Positions 17,703 to 27,187 of a stretch of DNA of 64,000 nucleotides are shown in pieces. The DNA is taken from NCBI RefSeq assembly GCF_019898765.1, contig NZ_JAIOKB010000003.1, forward strand, positions 310,001 through 374,000, read 5' to 3'. The notes under the pieces are model-generated. The model made no database searches, had not been told where the DNA came from, and was given only the letters and a program-made list of their open reading frames with translations. Made by a program: the position numbers and the translations under genes. This DNA is from Sphingomonas yunnanensis (GTDB lineage: Bacteria; Pseudomonadota; Alphaproteobacteria; Sphingomonadales; Sphingomonadaceae). The first letter of the stretch is position 1; every line of letters begins with the position of its first letter.

Positions 17703-18356
17703 GTGGCGCGTCATGCGGTGCTGTTCGACCTCGACGGGACCTTGGTCGACAGCGCGCTGGACATCGCCGCCGCGCTGAGCACGGTCAGCCGCGCGCGCGG
17801 CGGTGACGCGGTGTCGGCCGCGACGGTGCGGCCGCTGGTCAGCCTCGGCGCCGCGACGATGGTGGCCAGGGCGCTCGGACCGGCGGCGCGGGAGAGCGTG
17901 GAGGATGTCGCCGCCTTCCGCACGGTGCTCAGCGCCGCGGTTCCCGACCCCCGCAGCGTCTATGCCGGGGTCGAGCGCGCGCTCGATCGGCTGACGGCGC
18001 AGGGTTGGCGCCTGGCGATCGTGACCAACAAGCCGGAGGGTCTCGCCGAGTCGCTGCTGGCGGGACTGGGGCTGCGACACTGGTTCGCGGCGGTCGTCGG
18101 CGGGGACACCGCCGGGGTGGCCAAGCCCGACCCTGCACCCGTCCGGCACGCGCTCGCGGCGCTCGGCGCGACGCCGGCGGACGCGGTCTTCGTCGGCGAC
18201 AGCGGCATCGACGCCGCCGCGGCCGCGGCGCTCGCGATCCCGCTGATCGTGTTCGCCGGGGGCTATGGGGTCGCGGAGATCGCGGAGGCGCAGAGCGTCG
18301 CTCGCTTCGTCCATCACGATCAGCTCCCCGGGATCCTCGCGCGCTACCGCGGCTAA
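17703..18356 (+). CDS. HAD-superfamily phosphatase (phosphoglycolate-phosphatase-like)
   Basis: A 217-residue HAD hydrolase. FDLDGTLVDS at 8-17 gives nucleophile D9 and acid/base D11. VTNKPEG is motif II, AKPDPAP holds the motif III lysine, and FVGDSGIDAAAAAALA is motif IV. The cap is of the phosphoglycolate-phosphatase type. Starting at GTG 17703, 7 bp after the ThDP gene, it is almost certainly in the same operon as the NeuB-like and ThDP enzymes. A sugar-phosphate phosphatase, as in KDN-9-phosphate or heptose pathways, is the contextual guess; housekeeping Gph is the alternative. It ends 10 bp from the convergent metalloprotease gene. Confidence 0.8.
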   Translation: MARHAVLFDLDGTLVDSALDIAAALSTVSRARGGDAVSAATVRPLVSLGAATMVARALGPAARESVEDVAAFRTVLSAAVPDPRSVYAGVERALDRLTAQGWRLAIVTNKPEGLAESLLAGLGLRHWFAAVVGGDTAGVAKPDPAPVRHALAALGATPADAVFVGDSGIDAAAAAALAIPLIVFAGGYGVAEIAEAQSVARFVHHDQLPGILARYRG

Positions 18357-18366
18357 CGCGCCCCGC

Positions 18367-20787
18367 TCACCCGATCGGCATGCCCGGCGGGATCGCCGGC
18401 GCGGCGCGCGACGCCGGCGCGAGCGCGCGGTCGAGCGCGTCCTTGTCGCCGAGCAGCCGTGCCACGCCCTGTGCCCAGCTGTCGCGCCTGTCGTGCGCCA
18501 GTCGCTCGCGCGTCGCCGCCAGCGCGGCGTCGAGCCGCAGCGCGACGTCGGCGCCGGTCGCGGGCGCGCGCACCGCGGCGGCGATCGCCAGCACGGTGCG
18601 AAGCGCGATCCGCTGCGCCACCGCGTCGTCGTGGCGCGACACCACCTCGCGGTCTAGCCGGTCGAGCACGGTCTCCACGCCGGGCAGCGCCGGGTCGGCG
18701 GCGTGCTGGAGGTGGAGCCGGGTGAGCCGCGACGGCGCGAGCAGGGTCTCGAGCGTGACCTGCGCCGCCACGTCGGTCGCGACCAGCGGATCGAACACCG
18801 CGCCGCCCGCGGTGTCGAACACCTCGGTATCATATTGCGGGTCGGCGTTGCCGTTGACCCCCGACGACAGCGTCAGTGCCAGCGCCGGCGGCACGGTGAG
18901 CGCGGCGGGGTTGAGCGTCGCCATCAGCGCGTCGAGCGCCGCGCCTTGCTCGGCCGCGGTCGCGCGGGCCGGGGGCGGAGCGCTGTCGCCCGCGGTGGCG
19001 TAGCTGTAATGGACCCCGCCCAGCGTCTTGCCGATCGCCGCCACGGCGTAGCGGTGAAACAGCCACAGCGGTACGAAGCTGCGGCGCAGGTCGGCGAGCG
19101 GCGCGCCGGCGTGGAGCACGCCCGGGCCGAAGCGCGCGAGCGCGACGCGGCGCACTGCCATCACGTGCGCGAGGTCCGCGGGCGAGTCGGTGCCCTCGGC
19201 CCACATGCTGTCGCCCGGCACCGCCAGGCTCGAGTCACGCCCGTCGATGTCGGTGAGGTAGCGCATTCCCGCGCGCTGCGCCGCGTCCGCCTTGGCCGCG
19301 GCGGCGCGGTCCGGGTCGGCGCCCGCGGCGGGCTGGCCGTAGAGCCAGTCGACCGTGAACTTGTCCCACGCGCCGATACCGCTGGCATAGGCATCGGACA
19401 GGTCGATCGCGTCGCCGTTGAGCGCGATCTTGGCGAAGGGATAGTCCATCACCGAGGCGCGATCCTGCGTGCTCGCGGCGAAATTGTGCGCGAAGCCGAG
19501 CGCATGCCCGACCTCGTGCGCGCCGAGCTGGCGAATCCGCGCCAGCGCGACGCGGACCGGATCGTTGGCGGTGCCCTTGTTCTCCTCGCCGGTGCCGACC
19601 AGCCCCTCGAAGATCCAGATGTCCTGGCGCAGCCGCAGCCCCTCGAGCACGACATTGCCCTTGATGATCTCGCCGGTGCGCGGGTCGGTGACGCCGCCGC
19701 CATAGGACCAGCTGCGCGTCTGCCGCTCGTTCCAGTTGACCATATTGTAGCGCACGTCCTGCGGGTCGGCGTCGGCGGGCAGCACGCGCACCTGGAAGGC
19801 GTCGACATAGCCCGCCGCGTCGAACGCCTGGTTCCACCACGCCACGCCCTCCGCCAGCGCGGTGCGGATCGGCTCGGGCGCCTTGTTGTCGATGTAGAAG
19901 ACGATCGGCTGGCGCACGCGCGAGCGCGCCGCGCCGGGGTCGATCTTGTCGAGCCGGAAATGGTTGGCATATTGCTGCAAGACCGGCGCGCCCAGCGGCG
20001 TGTTGAACTCGTACACCGGGGTGGCGAAGGTGCCCGAGCGGATGTCGAAGCGACGCGGCACGAAGCCGGGTGCAGGCAGCCGCACCAGCGAGTGGTGGAC
20101 GGTGAAGCTCACCTGCCGCCCGTCGGGCGCGATCGTGTCGACCTCCTGGCCCGGCGTGTCCGAGGCATAGGTCTGCACCGCCTCCATCTCGATATTGTCG
20201 GGGAAGACCTTGACCGAGCCGGGATCCACCGCGCTCAGCGAGTCGACCAGCTTGAAGCCCTTGGCCGCGGCGTTGAGCTTGTCGGCGAGCCGCATCGTGT
20301 CCCGCAGCAGCAGCGGGGCGAGGTCGACCGTCACCGCGCCATCGGGCGCGATCGCGGCGACGTCGAGCATCGCGACGGTGCTGAACGGGAAGTCCGCGCT
20401 CGCGCCGCGCCGCTCGAGCGCGTCGCCCGAGGAGCGGTAGCGCGGGTTCTCGAACATCACCGCGACCTTCCTGCCGAGCCGGCGGAAGGCGAGCAGCTGG
20501 GTGTCGCCGACCATGCCATGGTCGATCCGGATCGGCGCCGAGCCCAGCCCGGTCTTGAGCGCGGTGGCGTAGAGGAAGCGCCCCGAGACGCCGTCGCCGT
20601 CGGGCGCGGGGAGGGTGACGAGCACCTTGCCGCTGTCGCGCTCGACCTTGACCGGGAGCAGCGTGGGTGCGGTGGCCGGCATAGGCGCCGTGGGCGCGCG
20701 CTGGGCGAGCACCGCCGGCGCGGCGACGCTCCCGGCGAGCAGGAGCGAGGCGCCGAGCGCGCGGCGGAGACGGTCGGTGCTGGTCAT
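18367..20787 (-). CDS. Exported zinc-dependent metalloprotease (DUF5117/DUF4953 type)
   Basis: An 806-residue exported protein with a signal peptide ending AVLAQ. An N-terminal DUF5117-like domain precedes the metzincin motif HEVGHALGFAHNF near residue 424, giving three histidine zinc ligands and a catalytic glutamate. SVMDYP, the methionine-turn region, follows about 20 residues later. ATG 20787 is preceded by AAGGGA; an ATG 18 codons earlier has no such site. Its start diverges from an Lrp/AsnC regulator across 120 bp. The TonB receptor and secreted M20 hydrolase beyond that regulator suggest degradation of external peptides. Confidence 0.85.
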   Translation of the reverse strand: MTSTDRLRRALGASLLLAGSVAAPAVLAQRAPTAPMPATAPTLLPVKVERDSGKVLVTLPAPDGDGVSGRFLYATALKTGLGSAPIRIDHGMVGDTQLLAFRRLGRKVAVMFENPRYRSSGDALERRGASADFPFSTVAMLDVAAIAPDGAVTVDLAPLLLRDTMRLADKLNAAAKGFKLVDSLSAVDPGSVKVFPDNIEMEAVQTYASDTPGQEVDTIAPDGRQVSFTVHHSLVRLPAPGFVPRRFDIRSGTFATPVYEFNTPLGAPVLQQYANHFRLDKIDPGAARSRVRQPIVFYIDNKAPEPIRTALAEGVAWWNQAFDAAGYVDAFQVRVLPADADPQDVRYNMVNWNERQTRSWSYGGGVTDPRTGEIIKGNVVLEGLRLRQDIWIFEGLVGTGEENKGTANDPVRVALARIRQLGAHEVGHALGFAHNFAASTQDRASVMDYPFAKIALNGDAIDLSDAYASGIGAWDKFTVDWLYGQPAAGADPDRAAAAKADAAQRAGMRYLTDIDGRDSSLAVPGDSMWAEGTDSPADLAHVMAVRRVALARFGPGVLHAGAPLADLRRSFVPLWLFHRYAVAAIGKTLGGVHYSYATAGDSAPPPARATAAEQGAALDALMATLNPAALTVPPALALTLSSGVNGNADPQYDTEVFDTAGGAVFDPLVATDVAAQVTLETLLAPSRLTRLHLQHAADPALPGVETVLDRLDREVVSRHDDAVAQRIALRTVLAIAAAVRAPATGADVALRLDAALAATRERLAHDRRDSWAQGVARLLGDKDALDRALAPASRAAPAIPPGMPIG

Positions 20788-20907
20788 GCGGTCCCTTCGT
20801 GTTGCGACCTGATCGAGGCTAGCACGCCCGGCGTTGCGCATCCCGCCTCTTTCGGTCAGCTTGAGCGCGAGGATTGACGCTTTCGGGCGGCGAAGGCGGG
20901 GGACGCG

Positions 20908-21393
20908 ATGGATTTCACGACGGCCGATATCGACCAGACCGACTGCCGACTGCTAAGCGAGCTCGCCGCGGACGGCCGCCTGTCCGACGTCGCGCTCGGC
21001 GACCGGGTCTATCTGTCGAGCACCGCGGCGGCGCGCCGGCGCAAGATCCTCGAGGAGCGCGGGCTGATCGCGGGCTATACCGCCAGCCTCGACCTCGACC
21101 GGCTCGGCTACGGCATCATGGTGCTGGTCTCGATCGAGCTCGCCTCGCAGGCCGAGCAGGCGCTGATCGAGTTCGAGGAGGCGGTGATGCAATGCCCGTC
21201 GATGAGCTTCTGCAGCTTCGTCTCGGGCGACACCGACTTCGTCATGATGGTGCACGTGCGCTCGTTCAACGACTATGACCGCGTGTATCGCAGCGAGCTG
21301 TCGCGGCTCCCTTACGTGGCCAAGATCCGCAGCAGCTTCATCATGCGCCAGGTGGCGCGCCGCGGCGTGCCGCCGGTGGTGTTCGAGCGCTGA
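20908..21393 (+). CDS. Lrp/AsnC family transcriptional regulator
   Basis: A 161-residue protein. An N-terminal AsnC-type helix-turn-helix (about 8-65; DQTDCRLLSELAADGRLSD, LSSTAAARRRKILEERGLI) is followed by a RAM ligand-binding domain (about 75-150; SFVSGDTDFVMMVHVRSFNDYD). Proteins of this family sense amino acids or small peptides. It is divergent from the metalloprotease and upstream of the TonB receptor/M20 pair, so it may control all of them. The ATG at 20908 has GAAGGCGGGGG upstream. Confidence 0.9.
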   Translation: MDFTTADIDQTDCRLLSELAADGRLSDVALGDRVYLSSTAAARRRKILEERGLIAGYTASLDLDRLGYGIMVLVSIELASQAEQALIEFEEAVMQCPSMSFCSFVSGDTDFVMMVHVRSFNDYDRVYRSELSRLPYVAKIRSSFIMRQVARRGVPPVVFER

Positions 21394-21887
21394 GGCGACG
21401 AGGACGGTCGGCGTCGTCGGTCTGCCCGACCCTCGAAGAAGAGCGTCATCCTGAACTCTTCTCAGGATGTTCCGGCCCGCGTACGGCGCCGGCGAGACAG
21501 CCGTGGCACGGTGGATCCTGAGACAAGCTCAGGATGACGGCGATGTGTTGCCCGACGCTCACGCATAGGTCCGTCCCGGACCTTGAGCAGCTTTTCTCTT
21601 CGAACAGCGAGTTGCACGATGGAATCCATCACACGGTGCGATCGACCGCGCGATCTTTTCGAGGATCGCTCACCCAGTAACGTGCAACCTTAAGAGCATC
21701 AAAGAGGCGCCGTTCGTAATTAAATTGCGTGGAGCGCTTCCGCGATAGGGCTGCACCCGTCAGGGCGGGGCAGGCTGGGTCGCCCGCAGGAAGCGCCGCC
21801 GCGCGCGCTACCGCCTAGGAGACGACCCACCAGGCCGAGGAGAGCGACGCCAGGAACGCGGTCGATTCTTCTCGGGGGTGTTCGAAC
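21394..21887. other. 494-bp intergenic region
   Basis: It holds an inverted-repeat element (21444-21540) near its left end. Right of that is an AT-richer stretch (about 21580-21730, including TAATTAAATTG) that is the best place for the promoter of the TonB receptor. I see no credible gene. Confidence 0.6.
21444..21540. repeat. Sphingomonad-type REP/inverted-repeat element
   Basis: The left arm CGTCATCCTGA...TCTCAGGAT (21444-21468) and the right arm ATCCTGAGA...TCAGGATGACG (21515-21539) are near-perfect reverse complements. Each arm is itself a small hairpin (CCTGA/TCAGG). The form is that of dispersed intergenic repeats common in sphingomonads. Confidence 0.7.
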
Positions 21888-24824
21888 ATGCAGGTGACAA
21901 CAGCGAAGGCGCGACCGCGCCGCGCGGCGAGGGCGCTGCTTCTCGCGACAGCGACGACGGTAGGGGCGGGCGCCGCCGCGGCGCAGACCCCCGTGCCCGC
22001 CGCGCCGCTCCAGACCGTCGCGGCCGAGGCCGACGCCGCGCTCCCCGCCGCGCCGCCGCAGGAGACGGGCGTCGATCTCGCCGCGCCCGACGACATCGTC
22101 ATCACCGGCAGCCGCATCGTCCGCGACGGCTATAGCGCGCCCACGCCGGTCACCGTGCTGGGCGCGGCCGAGCTGGCCGCGCAGCGCCCCGCCAACGTGT
22201 CCGACTTCGTCAACCAGCTGCCCTCGATCGCGCAGGGCAGCACCGCGGCGAATAGCTCGGGCTCGCTGTCGAACGGGCTCGCGGGGATCAACTCGGTCAA
22301 CCTGCGCGGGCTCGGCGCGGGGCGGACGCTGGTGCTGCTCAACGGCCAGCGCTCGGTCGCCTCGGCGGTCAACGGCGTGGTCGACGTCAACACTTTCCCA
22401 CAGGACCTGATCGAGCGGGTCGAGGTGGTGACCGGCGGTGCCTCGGCGCAATATGGCTCGGACGCGGTCGGGGGCGTCGTCAACTTCATCCTCGACGAGA
22501 AGTATCGCGGGTTCAAGGTGGCCGCCGACACCGGCATCACCGAGCGGGGCGACGGCCACAATTATCGCTTCGCCGCCACGCTCGGCAAATCGCTGCTCGG
22601 CGACCGCGTCCACCTCCTCGCCAGCGCCGAATATTATCATCAGGACGGCGTCGACACGATCGCGCGCGACTGGAACGACCGCGGCTATTTCCAGATCAAC
22701 AACCCCGCCTATACCGCGACCAACGGCCTCCCGCAGCGGCTGGTCGGCGAGGGGTTCGGGCCGGCGACCTATACCGCGGGCGGCCTGGTCACCGCCGGGC
22801 CGCTGCGGGGCACCTATTTCCTCGCGCCCGGCAGCACCGGCCAGCTCAACTTCGGCACCACCAACGCGACCTCCTCGCCGTGGATGGTCGGCGGCGACTG
22901 GCGCACCACCCTGGCCGGGCACGCCGGCACCAACTCGCTGCTGCCCAACGAGAAGCGCATCAGCCTCTTCTCGCGCCTCGGGGTCGATCTCGCGCCCGAC
23001 GTGCAGGTCTACGGCCAGGTCTCGTTCAACCGCTACGAGGGGCAGAGCTTCTACCAGCAGACGCCGAGCACCGGCGTCACCATCCGCGGTGACAATGCCT
23101 ATCTGCTGACGCAATATCCCGAGGTCGCCGCGCGCATGGCCGCCGCCGGCGTGTCGAGCCTGACGATCGGCACCTCCAACGCCGGCTTCCCCGTGCCCGG
23201 CAGCGACAACCGCCGCGACGTCTACCGCTATGTCGGGGGCGCCAAGGGCAAGCTCGGGCTGCTCGGCGGGAGCTGGTCGTGGGACGTCTACTATCAGCAC
23301 GGCCTGACCAAGTCGCACGAGGAGCTGACCAATACCTGGAACAACGCGCGCATGGCGCTGGCGCAGGACGCGGTGCTGTCGGGCGGCCAGATCGTCTGCC
23401 GCTCGACGCTGACCGACCCCGGCAACGGCTGCGTCCCGATCGACCGGCTCGGCACCGACGGCCCGTCCGCGGCGGCGCTCGGCTATATCTACGGCACCGC
23501 GCAGCCGCAGCGCGACCAGTCGATCCGGCAGGACGTCGCCTCGGCGAGCATGAGCGGCACCTTGTTCGACCTGCCCGGGGGCGCGGCGGCGATCGCCTTC
23601 GGCGGCGAGTGGCGCAAGGAGCAGATCGACGGCAGCGTCGACCCGCAGTTCAACTCGGGCTGGCTGTACGGCAATTATCTCGTCAACCGCGGCGACTATA
23701 ACGTCAAGGAAGGCTTCGTCGAACTCGACCTGCCGCTGTGGCGCGGGCTGACCGTCAACGCCGCCGGGCGCTACACCGATTATTCCACCTCCGGCTCGGT
23801 CTTCACCTGGAAGGCCGGCGCCACCTTCGAGCCCATCCCCGACATCAAGTTCCGCGGTACCTACAGCCGCGACATCCGCGCGCCCAACCTGCAGGAGCTG
23901 TTCGCCGCCGGCACCGCGCGCACCAACACCGTGATCCTGCCCGCCAACGCGCCCGCGACGGGATCGCAGCAGTTCCTCGAGAACACGATCGGCAACACCG
24001 CGCTCGATCCCGAGAAGGCGAAGAGCTGGACGGTGGGCGCGGTGGTGACACCGCGCTTCCTGCCGGGCTTCACCGCCTCGTTCGACTATTACGACATCCG
24101 CATCAGCGACGCGATCGGCACGATCACCGCGCAGAACACGGTCGACTTCTGCTACTCGGGGACGACGCAATATTGCGGCAACATCGTCTATTCGGGCGGC
24201 GCGCTCAGCTCGATCGTGATCCAGCCGTTCAACTTCGCCAGCCAGGTGGAGAAGGGCTTCGACATCGCGGTGAGCTACCGCCGCGACCTCGCCGAGATCG
24301 CGTCGTCGCTGCCGGGTCGGCTGACGGTCAACGGCGCGGTGACGCACTACATCGAGAACGTCATCGACAACGGCATCTTCCCGATCGACTATGCCGGGAT
24401 CAACGGCGGCAGCCTGTCGGGCACCTATTCCTCGCCGAGCTGGCGCTACCGCGTCAGTGCCTTCTACGAGGTGGACGCCTTCACGCTCAACCTCGTCGGG
24501 CGCGGCTTCGGCTCGGGCGTCTACGGCAACGACTATGTCGAGTGCACCAGCGGCTGCCCGGTCTCGACGACGCGTTACCGCACGATCAACGACAATGACA
24601 TCGGCGGCGCCTTCTACCTCGACGCCTCATTGGGGGTGAAGCTGCGCTCGGGCGGGCGCGAGGGCTCACTCACCTTCATCGTCACCAACCTGCTCGACAA
24701 GGACCCGCTGCTCGTCGGCAACGGGCCGGACGGCAACAACACGCCGGCGTACCCGCAGACCTCGCGCAGTCTCTACGACGTGCTGGGTCGCAGCTTCCGC
24801 GTCGCCTTCACCATGAACTTCTGA
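21888..24824 (+). CDS. TonB-dependent outer-membrane receptor
   Basis: A 978-residue receptor. The signal peptide ends near AAAAQ (about 33). A plug domain (about 65-220) contains DDIVITGSRIVRDGYSAPTPV and EVVTGGASAQYGSDAVGGVVN, and a 22-strand barrel ends in FRVAFTMNF. It imports a ligand across the outer membrane using TonB energy. The M20 amidohydrolase starts 26 bp after its stop, so the ligand may be an N-acyl amino acid or peptide. It lacks the N-terminal STN signalling domain, so it is not expected to drive a FecI/FecR switch. Confidence 0.9.
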   Translation: MQVTTAKARPRRAARALLLATATTVGAGAAAAQTPVPAAPLQTVAAEADAALPAAPPQETGVDLAAPDDIVITGSRIVRDGYSAPTPVTVLGAAELAAQRPANVSDFVNQLPSIAQGSTAANSSGSLSNGLAGINSVNLRGLGAGRTLVLLNGQRSVASAVNGVVDVNTFPQDLIERVEVVTGGASAQYGSDAVGGVVNFILDEKYRGFKVAADTGITERGDGHNYRFAATLGKSLLGDRVHLLASAEYYHQDGVDTIARDWNDRGYFQINNPAYTATNGLPQRLVGEGFGPATYTAGGLVTAGPLRGTYFLAPGSTGQLNFGTTNATSSPWMVGGDWRTTLAGHAGTNSLLPNEKRISLFSRLGVDLAPDVQVYGQVSFNRYEGQSFYQQTPSTGVTIRGDNAYLLTQYPEVAARMAAAGVSSLTIGTSNAGFPVPGSDNRRDVYRYVGGAKGKLGLLGGSWSWDVYYQHGLTKSHEELTNTWNNARMALAQDAVLSGGQIVCRSTLTDPGNGCVPIDRLGTDGPSAAALGYIYGTAQPQRDQSIRQDVASASMSGTLFDLPGGAAAIAFGGEWRKEQIDGSVDPQFNSGWLYGNYLVNRGDYNVKEGFVELDLPLWRGLTVNAAGRYTDYSTSGSVFTWKAGATFEPIPDIKFRGTYSRDIRAPNLQELFAAGTARTNTVILPANAPATGSQQFLENTIGNTALDPEKAKSWTVGAVVTPRFLPGFTASFDYYDIRISDAIGTITAQNTVDFCYSGTTQYCGNIVYSGGALSSIVIQPFNFASQVEKGFDIAVSYRRDLAEIASSLPGRLTVNGAVTHYIENVIDNGIFPIDYAGINGGSLSGTYSSPSWRYRVSAFYEVDAFTLNLVGRGFGSGVYGNDYVECTSGCPVSTTRYRTINDNDIGGAFYLDASLGVKLRSGGREGSLTFIVTNLLDKDPLLVGNGPDGNNTPAYPQTSRSLYDVLGRSFRVAFTMNF

Positions 24825-24850
24825 CCGCCACTACCAAGGGGAGACACGAT

Positions 24851-26446
24851 ATGACGAGGTTCCGCGGAGCCGTGACCGCGCTGCTGCTCGGCGCGCTGCT
24901 GGCACCCCAGGCCGCGCCGGCGCAGGCCGGCAAGGCGCTCAAGCGCGAGGCCGAGGACAAGGTCGACGCGCAGGCCAAGCAGATCCAGGTGATGGTCGAC
25001 CAGGTGTTCAGCTACGCCGAGCCCGGCTTCCAGGAGGTGCGCACCGCGGCCTATCTCACCGACGTGCTGGAGAAGGCCGGCTTCACCGTGCAGCGCGGCG
25101 TCGCCGGCATCCCGACCGCCTTCACCGCGACCTGGGGCGAGGGTGGACCGCTGATCGCGCTGGGCAGCGACATCGACGGGCTGCTCGGCGTGTCGCAATA
25201 TCCCGGCGTGACCGAGGCCAAGGCGATGGTCGAGGGCGGACCCGGCCACGGCGAGGGGCACAATGCCGGTCTGCCGCTGGTGATCGCCGCGGCGATCGCG
25301 GCCAAGTCGGTGATGGAGAAGCACCATATCCCCGGGCGGCTGATGGTGTGGCCCGGCGTCGCCGAGGAGCTGCTCGCGACCAAGGCCTATTACGTGCGCG
25401 ACGGCCTGTTCAAGGGCGTCGACGCCTGCCTCTTCACCCATGTCGCCAGCGAGTTCGGCACCGCCTACGGCGATTTCGGCATGAACGGCATGGTCTCGGT
25501 GGAATATCAGTTCCGCGGCAAGACCGCGCACTCGGCGGGCATGCCCTGGGAAGGGCGCTCCGCGCTCGACGCGGTGGAGCTGATGGACACCGCGTGGAAC
25601 TTCCGCCGCGAGCACCTGCCCGTCACGCAGCGCTCGCACTATGTCATCACCGACGGCGGCGGGCAGCCCAACATCGTCCCGGCCACCGCCTCGGTCTGGT
25701 ATTATTTCCGTGACCGCAGCTTCGCCGCGATCAAGTCGATGTACGAGACCGGCAACGAGATCTCCGAGGCCTCCGCCAAGGCGACCGGCACGACCGTGAC
25801 GCACCGCGTGCTCGGCTATGCCGCCCCCAATTTCGGCAACAGGCCGATCGCCGAGGCGGCCCAGGCCAATATCGCCGCGGTCGGCATGCCGCGCTGGTCC
25901 GCCGACGATCAGGTCTTCGCGCGCGCGGTGCAGCAGGCCAACCAGCGCAAGGTCGAGCCGCTCAGGACCAAGGTGAGCGACCTGTCGACGCCCGAGAACC
26001 GCCCGCAGTCGATCGGCGGCGGCTCGGACGATATCGGCGACATCATGTGGACGGTGCCGACGATCACGATCCGCTTCCCCTCGAACGTGCCCAACATGAT
26101 CGGCCATCACCTCACCTCGGCGATGGCGATGGCCACACCGATCGCGCACAAGGGCGCGGTCGCCGGCGCCAAGGCGGTGGCGATGACGGTGCTGGACCTG
26201 ATGACCTCGCCCAAGCTGCTCGCGCAGGCGAAGAACTATTTCCGGGACGTGCAGTTCAAGACCGACACCTACGCGCCGCTGATCACCGCGCAGGACAAGC
26301 CCGCGACCTGGCTCAACGAGAAGGTGATGCGCGACATGCGCCCGCAGCTGGAGAAATTCTACTACGACCCGGCGCGGTACCCGAGCTACCTCGAGCAGCT
26401 CGGCATCGCTTACCCCGGCGGCGCGCCGGCGACCGGGGCGCAATGA
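24851..26446 (+). CDS. Secreted M20-family amidohydrolase (AbgB-like)
   Basis: A 531-residue exported hydrolase with a signal peptide ending AAPAQA. The M20 metallopeptidase fold shows GGPGHGEGHNAG as the metal-binding histidine region, GVAEELLATK with the paired glutamates, and GKTAHSAGMPWEGRSALDAVELM in the lid domain. AbgB-type enzymes cleave N-acyl amino acids such as aminobenzoyl-glutamate or aminoacyl amides. Its position 26 bp after the TonB receptor suggests it processes the imported ligand in the periplasm. A GC hairpin at 26506-26528 follows the gene. Confidence 0.85.
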   Translation: MTRFRGAVTALLLGALLAPQAAPAQAGKALKREAEDKVDAQAKQIQVMVDQVFSYAEPGFQEVRTAAYLTDVLEKAGFTVQRGVAGIPTAFTATWGEGGPLIALGSDIDGLLGVSQYPGVTEAKAMVEGGPGHGEGHNAGLPLVIAAAIAAKSVMEKHHIPGRLMVWPGVAEELLATKAYYVRDGLFKGVDACLFTHVASEFGTAYGDFGMNGMVSVEYQFRGKTAHSAGMPWEGRSALDAVELMDTAWNFRREHLPVTQRSHYVITDGGGQPNIVPATASVWYYFRDRSFAAIKSMYETGNEISEASAKATGTTVTHRVLGYAAPNFGNRPIAEAAQANIAAVGMPRWSADDQVFARAVQQANQRKVEPLRTKVSDLSTPENRPQSIGGGSDDIGDIMWTVPTITIRFPSNVPNMIGHHLTSAMAMATPIAHKGAVAGAKAVAMTVLDLMTSPKLLAQAKNYFRDVQFKTDTYAPLITAQDKPATWLNEKVMRDMRPQLEKFYYDPARYPSYLEQLGIAYPGGAPATGAQ

Positions 26447-26505
26447 GCTAGCGGGGCGGGCGCCCGGCGGGTGGGACGTCGCTCACGTCGGCGAGGCGAA
26501 CGATC

Positions 26506-26528
26506 ATCCTCCCCTTGCAGGGGAGGAT
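26506..26528. terminator. Bidirectional hairpin between convergent genes
   Basis: A perfect 10-bp stem (ATCCTCCCCT at 26506-26515 with AGGGGAGGAT at 26519-26528) has a TGC loop. It lies between the ends of the M20 and OmpA genes. The CCTCCCC...GGGGAGG stem is the same family seen at 56.9 kb and 61.57 kb, so it may be a repeat used as a terminator. Confidence 0.7.
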
Positions 26529-27187
26529 CAGTTGATGCCCGATGGGGATCGCGTCGCAGCGCCCGCCGGCGCCGCCGCATTCCCCACGACCGCGTCCTCG
26601 CCCTTCTCGGAGGAAGCAGGAGCAACCGCGGGCGGCTCGACGTGCACCTCGACGCGGCGGTTCCGCTGCCGCGCCGCGGGATCGTCGCTGCCGTCGGGGT
26701 GCGCGTTGGGGACGAGCGGCGTGGTCTCGCCGAGCGCGATCACGGTCAGGCGCGCCGGGTCGATCCCCTCGGCGACGAGATAGTCGCGCACGGTCTCGGC
26801 GCGGCGGCGCGACGCGCGCAGGTTGGCGCGGTCGTCGCCGCGCGAGTCGCTGTGGCCGCGCAGCGTGACGGCGCCGCCGGCGCGCGCCGCGGGACGGGCG
26901 ACCAGCGCGTCGAGCGCCCTCTTCGCCTCGTCGGTCAGGAGCTTGCCGGCCTCGTCGAAGCCGACCACGACGTTTTCCGCCCGCGGCGCCTCCTCTTCCG
27001 GGGCGGGGGCGGTGACCTCGGGTCGCAGGATCGACTTGGCGGGCGCTGCGTCCGCCGCGTCGACGGGCGCGGCGCTGTTGTCGGCCACGTCGGCGTCGTT
27101 GCCGCGGTCGCGCGCTGGGGGTGAGGAGCAGGCTGCCAGGCCGAGCAGCAGTGCCGCCGCGCCCGCCCTGATCGGGATGTCGCTCAT
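26528..27187 (-). CDS. OmpA-family lipoprotein
   Basis: A 219-residue lipoprotein with lipobox LAAC (acylated C20). A proline/alanine/acid-rich linker follows, then an OmpA C-terminal peptidoglycan-binding domain at about 70-190 (TLRGHSDSRGDDRANLRASR, ARQRNRRVEVHV). It would tether the outer membrane to the wall. Its ATG overlaps the stop of the upstream antiporter gene by four bases, an unexpected functional pairing. Confidence 0.85.
   Translation of the reverse strand: MSDIPIRAGAAALLLGLAACSSPPARDRGNDADVADNSAAPVDAADAAPAKSILRPEVTAPAPEEEAPRAENVVVGFDEAGKLLTDEAKRALDALVARPAARAGGAVTLRGHSDSRGDDRANLRASRRRAETVRDYLVAEGIDPARLTVIALGETTPLVPNAHPDGSDDPAARQRNRRVEVHVEPPAVAPASSEKGEDAVVGNAAAPAGAATRSPSGIN

Noticed and set aside
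21720..24347. 875-residue minus-strand open frame opposite the TonB receptor
   Set aside because: Antisense shadow of high-GC codons with no recognisable domain.
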